From NCBI RefSeq assembly GCF_037392515.1, contig NC_090292.1, forward strand, positions 45,683,747-45,747,746: 64,000 bases of DNA. Direction: 5' to 3'. The notes beneath the pieces were generated by a model, which had not been told where the DNA came from, searched no databases, and saw only the letters and a list, made by a program, of their open reading frames with translations. Source of the DNA: Haliotis asinina. Its lineage: Eukaryota > Mollusca > Gastropoda > Lepetellida > Haliotidae. Positions 41,801 through 52,660 of the stretch are shown here, one piece after another; within the stretch, counting starts at the first letter, position 1; each line of letters opens with the position of its first letter. The translations under genes and the position numbers were made by a program.

Positions 41801-44588
41801 TTTGATGTGGAACTGTGAACTCCAGATGTATGTAAAATCTGCAAAATCTGGGTATCACTCTGGACACAGATAAGTAAGATTTTCAAATGACTGTCAAAAA
41901 ACATGTATAGAAAAAACAGTTCTAACCAGGGACAATCAACGCATGATTGCCCAACTAAAGGTAACGATGAACTGTCGATAATAAATGAATATATGTTAAG
42001 CACCAATCGGTTTTCGGCAACCAAATCATTACTGATTTCGACCTGCTTGTCCTTTGCCATCATGGGATCATAGACGGTACGTTTTGTAGATGGCGCCCTG
42101 GAAGATGACGACTGTATGTATCCTGGGGGCCGACGCTCTTATGCAATTATCGCATTCATACCGTTTGGGTTTTTCCATTCGTTTGTGCAACATAGGCCCA
42201 TTACCAACTGCTCTCGTTCTGCCTGTGCCTCAAAACTGTTGAATGTCATTGAATTACCCTTAATGCCTCAAATTATTCTTTTCTACAGTTTCTTAACTGT
42301 TAACATATTATAAATGTTTGCACTACAATAGCAGGGCTGTGCAACAATAACACATTTTCACATACTTACAGATGCAGAGAATTGCATATGAACAACAGAG
42401 ACATGGTAAGCACAGCAGATAAATAAGAGAGAATGCCCAAATAATTGTTAAGTTAAATGTATAAATTGTTAGATTTCTTCATAAACTTGGTGATCTACTT
42501 TCAGTTGTTGGCGAGGTATAGCCCATTTTTATACTGTCTTGTCTACATTTGAAATTATCTTTTAGAAATAGATGCCAGTTTTACTTCTTAATTACTGTGA
42601 TATTCTAGGAGGTTTTACTGTCCCTCGTGGGCAGGCTTTCTATACTTGACATGTATTTCTTGTGTTCTAGTCACGATATGACTGAAATAGTGCCGACGTG
42701 ACTTTAAATTGTAACTCACTCTCTATAAACTGAGTCTCATTAAGGTTGATGTTGCATGTAGCTAAAATGTTGTTCCGGGAAGTCCGTTAGCAATGTATGA
42801 TGCCCAAATCTGTTGTCCCCAGCCGTGATATTGAAGTAATGTTGTTCACTTACTCACTATCTATGTGTTTCTTATGTTGAAGCTGCATATGGAAGATATC
42901 CCATTCCGGTTACCGGGCATCCGTACCCACCACCAGTCACCCCAGCTGTGATTGGATATGCTGTAGCTCCAGCAACACCGATGGTGACGTATGTCAGGCC
43001 TCAGTCACCGCGCCCAACGGGGACTGGTGAGCACAAAATCGGTTTCCACACTTAATAAATCTTGACAGTGCCTTGATTTGTGCTATTTTGTATATGCAGA
43101 TGTTTGTTTACGTCAAACACTCCACCTTTGCAAATAGTAAATGTGTAAATGATGGAGATACATATCATCGGCTATCGTTGTAATGCTTGGATGTCCACAT
43201 CTTGGTCAGTCTGTGGACACATCAGTCTCTCTGTAGCACTGAATAAGTCTTATGACCGTGAAGCGGTGGTATCCGAGGGCATTGGCAATAACCTTGTATG
43301 TTGACCGCAGATGTTTAATCTTGGCACATTGCTCGTACTTGTGTGTCATGTGAGCATTCTAAGCACTCTTTATTTCCCATGAAATTATTTTACACGTAAA
43401 AGTGATGCATGTACTGCTTTAAGATTTGTACTTTTAAATAACTGATATAGTCATGTGTAAACAGTAAATGGCAAATTTACGTTGCAAGCAAAGTCTTAAC
43501 AAAGATACGTTTGATCTTCCTAAAAGCTTTTTTTTCATAATTTCAAGCCACATGTCACTACAAATCTGTAGGACATATTTTAAAAGACTTCAATCATACA
43601 TAATCAATCAATGGTGAAAATCATACACAATCAATCAGTGGTACCGATTGATATTGCCGTGCGTAAACAGTAAATGGCAAAATTTTACGCTGCTAGCAAA
43701 GTCTTAACAAAGATACGTTTGATCTTCCTAAAAGCTTTTTTCACAATATCACGGGCACATGTTACTAATACAAATCAGTACAACATATTTTAAAGGAAAT
43801 TTTTAAGGAAAGCCAAAAAATGCAGTCAATCATTAGTGATTTACCCCTGTCTCAATGCCGAATTGCATTTCCCTCTTTCTTTTTGAGATCTAAAATCACT
43901 GTTATTTGTACATTTGGACAAGATCGAAAATGGGACAATTTCATTCTTCCGGAGAAGATGCATTTCACCTATATATGAATGGAACTGAAGATTTCTTTTC
44001 GTGATTTACATAAATCTCTGGAGCTTTCTCGTATTATAATGTCTTCCGGAATAAATTTGATAGACTTTCAATAATTCATGACGGTAAGAGAGTTATGTTT
44101 CTTTCGGCGTTTAGTGTATTTGACAGATATTGTAAAGTGTATTGTAAACAAAGACTTTATAACAAATGCATTCGTCAGGAATCTCTCGTGCACAGGGGTC
44201 TGGCAACCGGAAGTTCGCATGAGTGTTTGTCCCAGACTTGTCCTGAAGCTGATCAAATGAAATAACTCCACCTTATTCTTTGCAGAGAAATTCCTAGGAA
44301 ACCTTCACCCGCCCATGATTGTCGTAAGTGGCGACGTACATGATCTGGGTCGTCAGATTTGTCAATGCTTTTAGTATGTGTAAATTTATGCTCGTGATGT
44401 CAATGACAGGATTACCACGATCATTTAATGTCCACCGTCAGAATTTAAATTACTCACGAAAATGACGCGTCAAACATCAACCAAGCAAATGAACAAAATG
44501 ACGTAAAAGACGTACCAGAATTAATGTTTTCTTTTCTTAAGGTCTTCTGAAGAACATAAAGCAATTCATCAAGGGACGAAAGCAGTAA
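35882..44588 (+). CDS. Unrecognised gene: acidic 25-residue repeats, coiled coil, proline-rich tail
   Basis: Exons 35882-37001, 37256-37456, 37730-37764, 38278-38362, 41618-41652, 42372-42405, 42883-43026 and 44542-44588 (TAA) sum to 1701 nt, 566 aa. All junction phases agree. The 41652 junction needs a GC-AG intron (GAG|GCAAGT); the nearby GT would break the frame. N-terminus MEGSMYTVQEIIDYFEGK has no signal peptide or membrane segment, so probably intracellular. Residues about 80-220 hold five to six 25-aa acidic repeats (core ILDEEDSMQHVTRDVQAADV). Two related 31-aa units follow (GDVDNSTVVGVVKGGM / GAVKDSTVVGEVHGGM). Exons 4-6 give a charged coiled coil (EREEEERRLMQQKQAAMEEQ). Exon 7 is proline-rich (YPIPVTGHPYPPPV), and the end is basic (LLKNIKQFIKGRKQ). 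The exon-2 acceptor (ACTTAG|AT) is the least certain. No family recognised. Confidence 0.6.
36120..36540 (+). repeat. Coding 75-bp tandem repeat
   Basis: 75-bp period, 25 codons, five to six copies, in frame throughout. Differences are often conservative (Glu/Asp/Lys) and no stop occurs, consistent with selection on the protein. The antisense strand is also open here, which is a by-product. Confidence 0.85.
37002..37255. other. Intron 1 of the repeat-protein gene
   Basis: AT-rich, no element recognised. Confidence 0.4.
38014..38262. repeat. 64-bp tandem repeat in intron 3
   Basis: About three and a half copies containing AACACGTGACTCACTGACA and ACATGTACCATCTGACT at 64-bp spacing. It ends just before the exon at 38278. 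Confidence 0.85.
38740..38870 (+). repeat. Partial LINE 3' UTR
   Basis: TCTCTAGTATAGTGATTTAC, then TTTTAGTTGCTGGTGATCTA, matches the middle of the LINE 3' UTR. The terminal part is missing. Confidence 0.65.
38870..39454. other. Intron 4, nothing recognised
   Basis: No open frame or element recognised. Confidence 0.4.
39455..39685 (+). repeat. LINE 3'-end copy
   Basis: CAAATAGTGATATTAGGTTT, ATTCTAGTTGTTTTGCTGTA, CATGACTGAAATATTGCCGA and CAACTCACTAGCTCAC: the last 220 bp of the LINE, diverged. Confidence 0.8.
39686..41617. other. Long intron 4, nothing recognised
   Basis: AT-rich. Includes a short (TATA/CATA) run at 40770-40805. Frames at 40658-40864 and 40949-41308 have no domain. Confidence 0.4.
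41653..42371. other. Intron 5 (GC-AG), nothing else recognised
   Basis: Starts GCAAGT and ends TTACAG. No repeat recognised inside. Confidence 0.45.
42480..42724 (+). repeat. LINE 3'-end copy
   Basis: GGTGATCTACTTTCAGTTGT to AGTCACGATATGACTGAAAT and TAACTCACTCTC. In intron 6, sense to the host gene. Confidence 0.85.
43450..43800. repeat. Tandem duplication, about 207 bp, in intron 7
   Basis: GTAAACAGTAAATGGCAAA, CAAAGTCTTAACAAAGATAC and GTTTGATCTTCCTAAAAGCT occur at 43457-43530 and again at 43665-43735. Confidence 0.85.
44286..44323 (+). CDS. Candidate alternative exon giving a second C-terminus
   Basis: Acceptor TTTGCAG, phase 1, codes EKFLGNLHPPMIV and ends at GTAAGT in phase 0. If used, the final exon is read V-F-stop instead of LLKNIKQFIKGRKQ. 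Both forms are in frame with exon 7. Confidence 0.4.
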
Positions 44589-46140
44589 GAAGAATGGACC
44601 AACAATTCATGACAGGTCCACTCACAGACAACACTTCCAATGAGCGGACGTTTGTTAATGATCTGTGTTGTAGTTCATTTGTCATGAATGTGATTTTATA
44701 ATTATGTTCAGAAGATTGATTGTTCAGAATGATTTGCAATGTCAATAGTTCCAGATGTAGCAGATAACTATATCATCAATTATGGTTTGCTAAGATGTGT
44801 AGAATAGCAGTGTATTAGGTATGGTAGCAAGCACAAGCACTGAATGTACAATATTAGAACAGCTCATTTTAAGAAGTTATTGATATCGTGCAAAACTGAA
44901 TTTATATAAAACGTGTGTTTATGTTATAAATACGTGGACCAACTGATACAGTAGGAGTAAGTAAGTGAAACAGGATACAGGTCTGATACAGGTGGAGTGA
45001 GTGAGTGATACAGGATACAGGTCTGATACAGGAGGAATCTTGGAAAGGAGATGAAGGGCCATGCGTGACAATAAAAGTTTTGTTTTCCACCGCAGGTATC
45101 TCATGCTTCTTATCCCAGACCTATGTTAGACGACTCTTGGTGTCATTTGCCAACAAAATGTTTTCTTCATCTTGAAGTGGCATTTAGTTATAAACCAGTG
45201 TACGTGTTATTCAAGATTCAAGTTAAGATTAAGTTAAGCACCCCCCAATATGTTTTTGGAAAAATATAGTTTGGCACATAGGAAATCTTTTAGAAAAAAA
45301 CGAGCTATCATAATTTGGCTTAGTACTTTTAGTTTAAAAAACAAAACCATAATGGAAATTATCTTTTACTTTCAACAGGATGCATTTGCATTTGAAAACA
45401 TGCATTTTTAAAGTTTACTGATGTCTATTGTCTGTCTGTCATATTCATGAATGTCACATCTGATGCACTAAATAAATAGCTTAAATAACGTATGAATGGT
45501 TTAGATGTACGTGTTGTTTTCCGTCTCAAACATCCCTCCTTCCACCCAGTAATCTACAACTAGATCCTGCTGGAAAGGAACATAAAGATTCGTTCATTGT
45601 AAACGAAGTTCGTTATTCTTATTTCAACTGGAAAATAGAGCAATCAAGCCAATGTACTCACTATACCGTGTATGTTTGGTCTACAGAACTAACATTTTCA
45701 GGGTTAAGTAAACACAACAGAAACAAACATCCATGGACAAATTTGTCTGTTCATCCCACTGATAAGGGGAGAACGTGTGACAATATAGATTACAATATGT
45801 TTATTTGAAGCTAGACTTAGTGTCTTAAATGATGGTACTTTCTTCAGTGGTCAGTTACATTGTTTGTTCTTTCTGGTTTATTAATGATTGAGATGGGCTC
45901 TGAATATGTTGTCATTACAGCATGTTAATTAAGTGAATACATATAAGCAGAAGTAGATGGACCAATAGAAGTGAAAATCATTTCAGAAATGTTATATTCC
46001 GTTATATACTAACATGATTATGGGCACGATAACAGACCAACATCAAAATAGTTAAAATGCTGTTACGAAGAAATGTCTGTGCATACACACACTTTCTGTA
46101 TTGTATCTTCCTTTGACCAAATTCAATAAAATGATTTTCA
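44589..46140 (+). other. 3' UTR of the repeat-protein gene
   Basis: AATAAA at 45471-45476 and, better, CAATAAAATG at 46125 followed by GT-rich TTGTTTGTGCATTTT, a typical cleavage context. A small direct repeat (GATACAGGTCTGATACAG) lies at 44945-45035. Several AT-rich frames here are not genes. Confidence 0.45.
46125..46130 (+). terminator. Polyadenylation signal AATAAA
   Basis: AATAAA followed within 25 bp by a GT-rich element. Probable end of the gene starting at 35882. An earlier AATAAA lies at 45471. Confidence 0.45.
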
Positions 46141-46374
46141 CATTGTTTGTGCATTTTAAGTTATCAAGGACACACAATGAATCAAGGACACACAATCGAG
46201 GCTTTGCTTACATTTGTGTGCCATGTACAAGACTCAACAGACGATGGTAGGTCACTGTGGCACACAACCAAGGCTCTGCTTGCAGTCGTGTGGCGTGAAC
46301 AGGTCTGGCGCCAAGCTGCGAGTATGTTTTTGAAGCATTGACAAATAGTTTTGATCATAGGTGTCTACGAACAG

Positions 46375-46625
46375 TGAGTGAGTTTAGTTTTACGCCTCAC
46401 TCAGCAATATTCCAGCTTTATGGCTGGCGGTGGTCTGTAAGTAATCGAGTCTGGACCAGACAATCCAGTGATCAACAGCATGAGCATCGATCGAGTACCG
46501 ATGGCATGTGCCAACCAAATCAGCGAGCCTGACCACCCGATCCCGTTATCCGCCTCTTACGACAAGCAGAGTCACCTTTAATGGCAAGCATGGGTCGATG
46601 AAGACCTATTCTGTCCCGGACATTC
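46375..46625 (-). repeat. SINE (molluscan type), minus copy
   Basis: From GTGAGTGAGTTTAGTTTTAC through GGCGGTGGTCTGTAAGTAAT, CAATCCAGTGATCAACAGCA and CACCCGATCCCGTTATCCGC to CTTTAATGGCAAGCATGG. It mirrors the plus copy at 47110-47430. Confidence 0.85.
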
Positions 46626-46929
46626 TGTTTGCGAAAAGGTGATGAAATGGATGAATGTATGGTTCAGTCCAACCAGGGAAATCCACGGCGACATGCCATA
46701 CTCAGCTCATTAGTCATGCTGAGGAATGATGTACGAACGCTGAAGACCAATGTCACGAACACTGGTGTAAACTAGATGTTACATATTGTTAGTTGCGTAC
46801 ATGTGTCCTTTGAATCCAGTTTGCATCACGGTCAGAATCCACTGGTCTTGGTTAGTCGTCTGGGTCGTTACAGATAGAGCACATACATAATTATACAGGT
46901 AACAGAATTATTTATAATGGTACGGAAAG
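46626..46929. other. Nothing recognised
   Basis: Spacer between SINE and microsatellite. Confidence 0.35.
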
Positions 46930-47055
46930 AGGTGTGTGTCTGTGTAAGTGTGTGCCTGCGTGCGTGCGTGCCTGCGTGCGTGCGTGCATGCGTGTGTGTG
47001 TGAGCATGTGTGTGTGAAGGAGGGGTAGAGGTGGCGGGGGGGGGGGGGGGGTTGG
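46930..47055. repeat. GTGTGC-rich microsatellite with a run of 14 G
   Basis: (TGCG)n/(TGTG)n followed by GTGGC and a G-run near 47036-47050. Confidence 0.9.
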
Positions 47056-47109
47056 TAGGCGGAGATAAACACGTGCAAATTAGCACTGTCATTACACTTC
47101 AAAAGGATC

Positions 47110-47430
47110 ATGTGTGAATTTAAGGATCACTCATCATCAAGAGGCCAAGACCCGTGAAGGTCCCGGGGTTAGAATAGGCCTTCAGCAACCCATGCTTGCC
47201 ATAAAAGGTGACTATGCTTGTGGTAAGAGGCGACTAACGGGATCGGGTGGTCAGACTAGCTGACTTGGTTGACACATGTCATCGGTTCCCAATTGCGCAG
47301 ATCGATGCTCATGTTGTTGATCACTGGATTGTCTGGTCCAGACTCGATTATTTACAGACCGTCGCCATATAGCTGGAATATTGCTAAGTGCGACGTAAAA
47401 CTAAACTCACTCACTCACTCACTCAAGAGG
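47110..47430 (+). repeat. SINE (molluscan type), plus copy
   Basis: CAACCCATGCTTGCCATAAA, GAGGCGACTAACGGGATCGG, ATGCTCATGTTGTTGATCAC, CCATATAGCTGGAATATTGC and (ACTC)n. Near-complete. No tRNA-like head recognised at its start. Confidence 0.85.
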
Positions 47431-48032
47431 CCAAATTCTAGACCGCTTAACATTGCCCGGAGTTCTAAATAGTGTTTCCAGGGGAAGGAATCATAGTCAC
47501 AGAGACGTACTGGCTGCCATGTGTTTTCCAATATCTCACAAATACAATTCTAAAAGAGGCATTCTTCACACAGAAAATTAACGCCATACATAGGTAGACT
47601 TGTACAGATTAAAGCTCACTGCCTCACCACTGCAGGAATTAAGTACTGACAGATGTGAATATTACTGGAGATATTTATCCAGTTAGCCATGAGTGTTTAA
47701 AGTGTTTTTGTTTGTTTGTTTGTTTGTTTTCTGTAACCCGAACGAACTCTGCAGTGAGTTTTTACCTGTAGGCTATAACAGCCGTTGAATTTAGTCATAT
47801 CTAAGCATTCTTCCTTTATGGAGTAAGCATTACACTAAGGGCGTTGCTGTAGGGTAAATAATATCGTTGTGTGAGTGTGATAGAGACAAAGGGAAACAAA
47901 GACAAATGGAAACGAGACCATTGTTTGGGTCTTTCAATTGCGAACATGACTTAAATAGCTTAAACCAAATGTTGGTATCATGTGAATATACATTTGGTTG
48001 AAACTGGAAAATATACATTTATCCCAAGACAA
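47431..48032. other. Mostly unique; (TTTG)n at 47705-47730
   Basis: A short GTTT array. No gene recognised. Confidence 0.45.
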
Positions 48033-48232
48033 GAGTGAGTGACCTAATATTTAACGTCACCTCGGCAGTATTGCAGAAATGACGTGACGAGAACATTTAA
48101 CACTCGAATGGAATATATGTATATTATCAACAAAAAAACTGTCGACAAAAGACAGTATAACAAATAGAATATCACACTTAGGTTTAACTTTCCGGGCTAG
48201 TTTTAGTTCTATAATCACTATTTGAACAATAC
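48033..48232 (-). repeat. LINE 3'-end copy
   Basis: GAGTGAGTGACCTAATATTT, AACGTCACCTCGGCAGTATT, TGTCGACAAAAGACAGTATA and CTAGTTTTAG. Confidence 0.8.
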
Positions 48233-48822
48233 GATATAAATAGCAAAACAAAAAATTATAACATGACGAGTATCCATTTAGTCTTTTGTCTTCTACCTAT
48301 CCCAATTAGACTAACAACTAGGTTCCAAAATAATATATTTACAGATAAAAAGTTCACATAAAAAGAAATAATTCAAAGAATAATGGAAACTTTTCCTTTA
48401 GGCTTTCTCCTGAAGATGTAGAAATTAAGAATTGCAACATCGTCTAGATTTACTTAAGCTTGGATATATTTGATTCAGGGACTGCAGAAGTAACCACTTC
48501 CCGACAACCACACTTGTCACCACGTCAAGGAGAATCAATAGTATGGTGACCTGTATTGTCTCGTGTATTTGCATGTGTTTCTGACGCGGCATCACAAGTG
48601 ACATCACTACTTGGTTATGAGTCACAAACCCATGCACATTAGCAGAATTTTGTTATGAAGAAGACATTTTTATTATTTTTTATGTAAGTGGCCTGAAACT
48701 CACTATTACAAAGGCCAATATGTTTGAATACAATACATTTTACAGTTTCCTTTCTCTTAACATGCTCACGTCAAAAGTAATATAAATTCCAATCGCTGTT
48801 TAAAATACCCGACCTTCCTGTC
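48233..48822. other. Nothing recognised
   Basis: AT-rich. A minus-strand frame at 48425-48637 has a hydrophobic stretch but no start context or neighbouring exon. Confidence 0.35.
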
Positions 48823-49262
48823 AGGGCATTAATGAACGAAGTTCTTGTACATGCGAAATTGTATCTATAAAAACTAGGGTTTGTTAAACCCTCAGTGATT
48901 AGTCCATCTATAAATAGTGACCAATGAGCATGACATGACGATGAGCATATGTTTGAGAGGTATAGGCATGTATCAGATATACGCCCAAAGCTGGGAACTC
49001 GTGGCAAACATACGTAAATCCGGTTATAGCATGTATTACAAAGGCCAATATGGGCATTAATGAACAAAGTTCTTGTACATGCGAAATTGTATCTATAAAA
49101 ACTAGGGTTTGTTAAACCCTCAGTGATTGGTCCATCTATAAATAGTGACCAATGAGCATGACATGACGATGAAATGTTTCATATTTATAGGTGTGTATCA
49201 GATATACGCCCAAAGCTGGGAACTCGTGGCAAACATACGTAAATCCGGTTATAGCATGTATT
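48823..49262. repeat. 228-bp direct tandem duplication
   Basis: GGCATTAATGAACGAAGTTC at 48825 and GGCATTAATGAACAAAGTTC at 49053 start two copies that are almost identical up to CCGGTTATAGCATGTATT. The first copy has a short extra stretch (about 48940-48965). The junction word ATTACAAAGGCCAATATG also occurs at about 48704, pointing to the recombination site. Confidence 0.9.
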
Positions 49263-49820
49263 TCCTGGTGTATTTACGTTCATTGATGCTGTAGTTCGGG
49301 TTTATTTCAAAAACAACATCGTTGCTGTACGTGAGTATTTTCCTTTCCACACATTGCAACATGCTCAGAATAAACTACGACCTGGAATTTAAAATGCGGA
49401 TGATGATCTGATGTGATATTAACTTGTACCAAGTACACCGAGGAAGCATTTTATACTACATATGATAGAGACACATCGCATTCATCAACAGGAAGGAATT
49501 GAAACAACTCTGTAACCTGACGCCTTTGACCTAAACATACTTCCCTTATCCATATTGATTATAGACACCAATGAAACTCAGTCACACTTTCGACCAGACA
49601 TACAGCTTTCTAGATTTGACGGAAACATTTTAAAGTTCATTTACAGCCATCGGAATTAGAACAAGTGGTGTTTGTTGCATTATCATTGCAATTTATGTGA
49701 AAATACTTTGTATCTGAATTTGTTCATGCAAACAGTCTTGTTATACTAGTCCAAATTTCAAGATGAAGTACCACGGAGACTGTTTAGGTTCAAAAACGTC
49801 ACACTAAGGAGATCGTACAG
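49263..49820. other. Nothing recognised
   Basis: Unique AT-rich sequence. Confidence 0.4.
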
Positions 49821-49821
49821 C

Positions 49822-49970
49822 CATGGGCCCCATTTCACAAAGTCCTCTTAAGCCTAACATCTCCTAACGTTTCTAGTAGCATTCTTACCTCTATCTTGTA
49901 ACATAGGTGGTCCGAATGCTACGAGAAAAGTTACTGGATCATATGCTTACGAGAGCTTTACGAGAGTCTT
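49822..49970. repeat. Probable interspersed repeat end
   Basis: GGGCCCCATTTCACAAAGTC, TCTTAAGCCTAAC and TACGAGA-type words resemble a molluscan repeat I recall. No second copy in this window, so low certainty. Confidence 0.3.
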
Positions 49971-50282
49971 GTACAGTGTCCTGGTAACACAGTCCAAGTT
50001 TGACTCGAAGTGAAGGACAAAGTGACACAAGCTATTTTGCTTACTTTGTAACCTCACAAGAACTGCTGCAGGTTCATAAGCACTGTTCACTGTTATCGGG
50101 GGAGATATATGTTTATTTCTGTAAGGGGCCACAGGCCCATTACACTAGTACATACAAACGTATTACACTGGTGAGGAGCGCTAAGGTCGTTACATATAAA
50201 GTTTTCAAATACCAAATACGTTTCTCCATGCCAAGATATACAAATCGTCCCAGACTGTAAATAGAATCTATGTTTGTAGTTA

Positions 50283-50306
50283 TAAATAAATAAATAAATA
50301 AATAAA
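50283..50306. repeat. (TAAA)n microsatellite
   Basis: Six copies of TAAA/AAAT. Confidence 0.8.
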
Positions 50307-50339
50307 CATGTCGAATGATGTAATATGCTGGTAGAATGG

Positions 50340-50631
50340 AGTTTCTCACTGTGTCATATACTGGACAAACCATACCAAAGTGATGTTCGTATTCGCCTTA
50401 AGGAACGATACATAAGGTTGTCACATGCTTGGGAACCTTTTCGGAACCCAGCCTGCTCTGGGATGAGTGTATTCTCCACAACCCACGCTGATAGTCTGTT
50501 ACAATACCTTTAGAGAATATTTTACCAGATATACCTAACAGGGTAATGGGTCTATAATTAGAGGGGGAGTTCCCATCACCTGTCTTATGCAGGGGATAAT
50601 GGCTCACTGTTTTTTGTACCTTAAGATACAC
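50340..50631 (-). mobile_element. LINE RT fragment (third LINE type)
   Basis: Minus strand PLHKTGDGNSPSNYRPITLL and GISGKIFSKGIV, then in another frame VENTLIPEQAGFRKGSQACD. These are RT blocks 1-2 of a LINE. Frameshifted and truncated at both ends. Confidence 0.7.
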
Positions 50632-50676
50632 GGTTTAAGTACATCTCGCGTTCTCTGTGTACGGTACACGTTGCAG

Positions 50677-51023
50677 ATGGTGGTACTCATCCTCTGTTTC
50701 GTTGTCGTTGCTGCAACAGAAACGTCTCAAATAAGTTCACATACAAAGCCAATATCAACATCCCTATTTTGTTTGTAAATGTTGTGAAACCCTACAATGC
50801 AAACTATCGAAGCATATATGATTTGGGCAATTTTCAGAACCATACGTACCGTTTTGCATTTACAAACTTAATGAAAGACACATACAGTGTCACCAAGATG
50901 CAAAATGCTATAAACACTGACAACGCCAGTAGTCCAACGAAGAGAATTTCACCTGTAAACAACAACGACAGGCATTACTCTTACAATTATATAAAAAATG
51001 TTTATTCTATTGGAAGTGGGTGA
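50677..51023 (+). pseudogene. Signal-peptide ORF with overlapping second frame, possible broken secreted protein
   Basis: ATG at 50677 gives MVVLILCFVVVAATETSQIS, a clear signal sequence, stopping at 50778. An overlapping frame, open before and after that stop to 51023, continues SNKFTYKANINIPILF, VNVVKPYNANYRSIYD, FAFTNLMKDTYSVTK and NNDRHYSYNYIKNVYSIGSG. The two look like one secreted protein split by a frameshift near 50715. An unseen intron is the alternative. Family not recognised. Confidence 0.35.
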
Positions 51024-51450
51024 ACATCTGACTAAGTAGAAAAGGAAAGACAGATGAAACTCATAGTGTTCGATGACACGTCATGACGCAATATGTTAAT
51101 GAGAGGTTGTCAATGCGCTTCTTGGAAAACGGCTTTAGCGACTAAATACCTAAATACGGAGAAAGGCTCTCGATGAAGAACAACGCTTAATGTTCACGCA
51201 GTCAAGGAAGGATTTTTTTCTTTTTAAGAATTAAGTGTTTGAGTCATGCTGAAGCAAAGTCAATGTACAGTCACCCACCTGAGAAGCTTTTCGTCCAAAA
51301 ATTCAATTGTCTAGAAAACAAACACGTTTTCTGCATTGACTTTTTACCATCTTACCACAGTGTTGCTTTCACTAAACAAAACTGCTCTACATAAAGTGTA
51401 CTCTGCATAAATGATTTTGTTGTTCGGTTGTGCAGGGAGAAAACACATAC
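51024..51450. other. Nothing recognised
   Basis: Spacer downstream (in minus sense) of the EGF-like exon. No matching transmembrane exon was found here. Confidence 0.35.
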
Positions 51451-51846
51451 CTGACGTATCAGCACATGCCCCTGTCGCCCTGTTGCATAACGTACATCCA
51501 TGCGTACACTTCTTACATTCAGTCCCGTAGTAGAAGTCCACACATCCAGACACACAAGATGATGCCAGCTGACAATATCCTCCATCACAACCACCTGGAC
51601 ATGCTGTACAGTTACCTCCTGGACTGTCACATGGTATGTTGCAGCTAATACCAGCATATCCTGGGACACATCCGTCAGTGCAGTTATCATCACCGGTATT
51701 GGAAAGTGTGCATATCCCGTCCTTACAACCATTACTGCAGTTTGAGCTGCATTTCTGGTCATAATACCCAGTTTCACAATTCGTGAGGCAATGTCCTGTT
51801 GTGGCGTCGCAGTCAGAACAGTGCTGGTTCTTCGTGCAAGGCCCAG
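51451..51846 (-). CDS. EGF-like repeat exon of a scavenger-receptor-F/MEGF-like gene (A)
   Basis: Minus strand, 396 nt, phase 1 at both ends (acceptor CTTTCAG before 51846, donor GTATGT after 51451). It is therefore a symmetric module that can be gained or skipped without breaking the frame. It encodes GPCTKNQHCSDCDATTGHC, CETGYYDQKCSSNC, GYAGISCNIPCDSPGGNC, CPGGCDGGYC and SSCVSGCVDFYYGTECKKC: four to five small disulphide-rich EGF/laminin-like units of an extracellular receptor. It aligns end to end with the exon at 58305-58700. No other exon of this gene was recognised nearby. Confidence 0.75.
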
Positions 51847-52324
51847 CTGAAAGTTGTCAAAGATAAATAGGGTTACAGTTACGACTTTGCCGTGACAAAC
51901 GATGTAAGAAATCCCCCGTGAACCAGTATAACAACACAAAGACAAGTCATAAACGTTCAAATTCTGTTTTATTTAGGCAAAGAGAGCAAGTTATACAAGG
52001 TCACAAGTCAGTTTCACAATACCGATTTCAATACAATACAAATGAGACAAAATCTAAGGCAATGGGTTACAAAAATATAATATAGCAAACTCAGCAAAGT
52101 TTTAGTGCAAGAATGCAGAATGTAAAGAGAGTGAGCCGTCTGACGGCGGCTATGAAGCGTTGACATTGATGTATATCCTCCATTTATGTGAATGTGTGTC
52201 CGTCGCAACACGGGAACCAGCCTTTTTTATACATATTCAGTTATTTCCCGAAAGTTCGGGCACATACGACCATCGCCAACACTGTAGAAATCTCTAGCAG
52301 TCTCCCGGAAGTAGCAAATCGAAA
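51847..52324. other. Intron or upstream region of gene A
   Basis: AT-rich. Frames here have no domain. Confidence 0.35.
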
Positions 52325-52660
52325 ACTAGGAGCAGATAATTTCCGGAAAACCAGAATCCTAAACGTGTTGACCATCTATTATATGAAATGTGAGCCATCA
52401 TAATTATTATTCACAATGTTGTGACCAAATAATAACTATTACTTAATTAATAACAAAATATAATGTAGAATGTCCTTGAATAAGTATCCCGGAACTAAAC
52501 ACATAGAAAGAAAGAGTGGATAATTTCCGGAAAACCAGAATCCTAAAAGTGTTGACATTCATTAAACGAATTGTGACCCATCATAATTAGTATTCAAAAC
52601 ACTACACGTTGTGACCCAACAATAGTTATTACTTAATTGATAACACAATACACAGGAAAT
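52325..52660. repeat. Direct duplication, about 185-bp period
   Basis: GATAATTTCCGGAAAACCAG, AATCCTAAA, GTGTTGAC, CCATCATAATTA and TTATTACTTAATT appear at 52337-52452 and 52519-52642. Confidence 0.85.

Noticed and set aside
48425-48637. Possible transmembrane exon for EGF gene A on the minus strand
   Set aside because: In the phase needed after the 51451 donor it hits a stop within nine codons.
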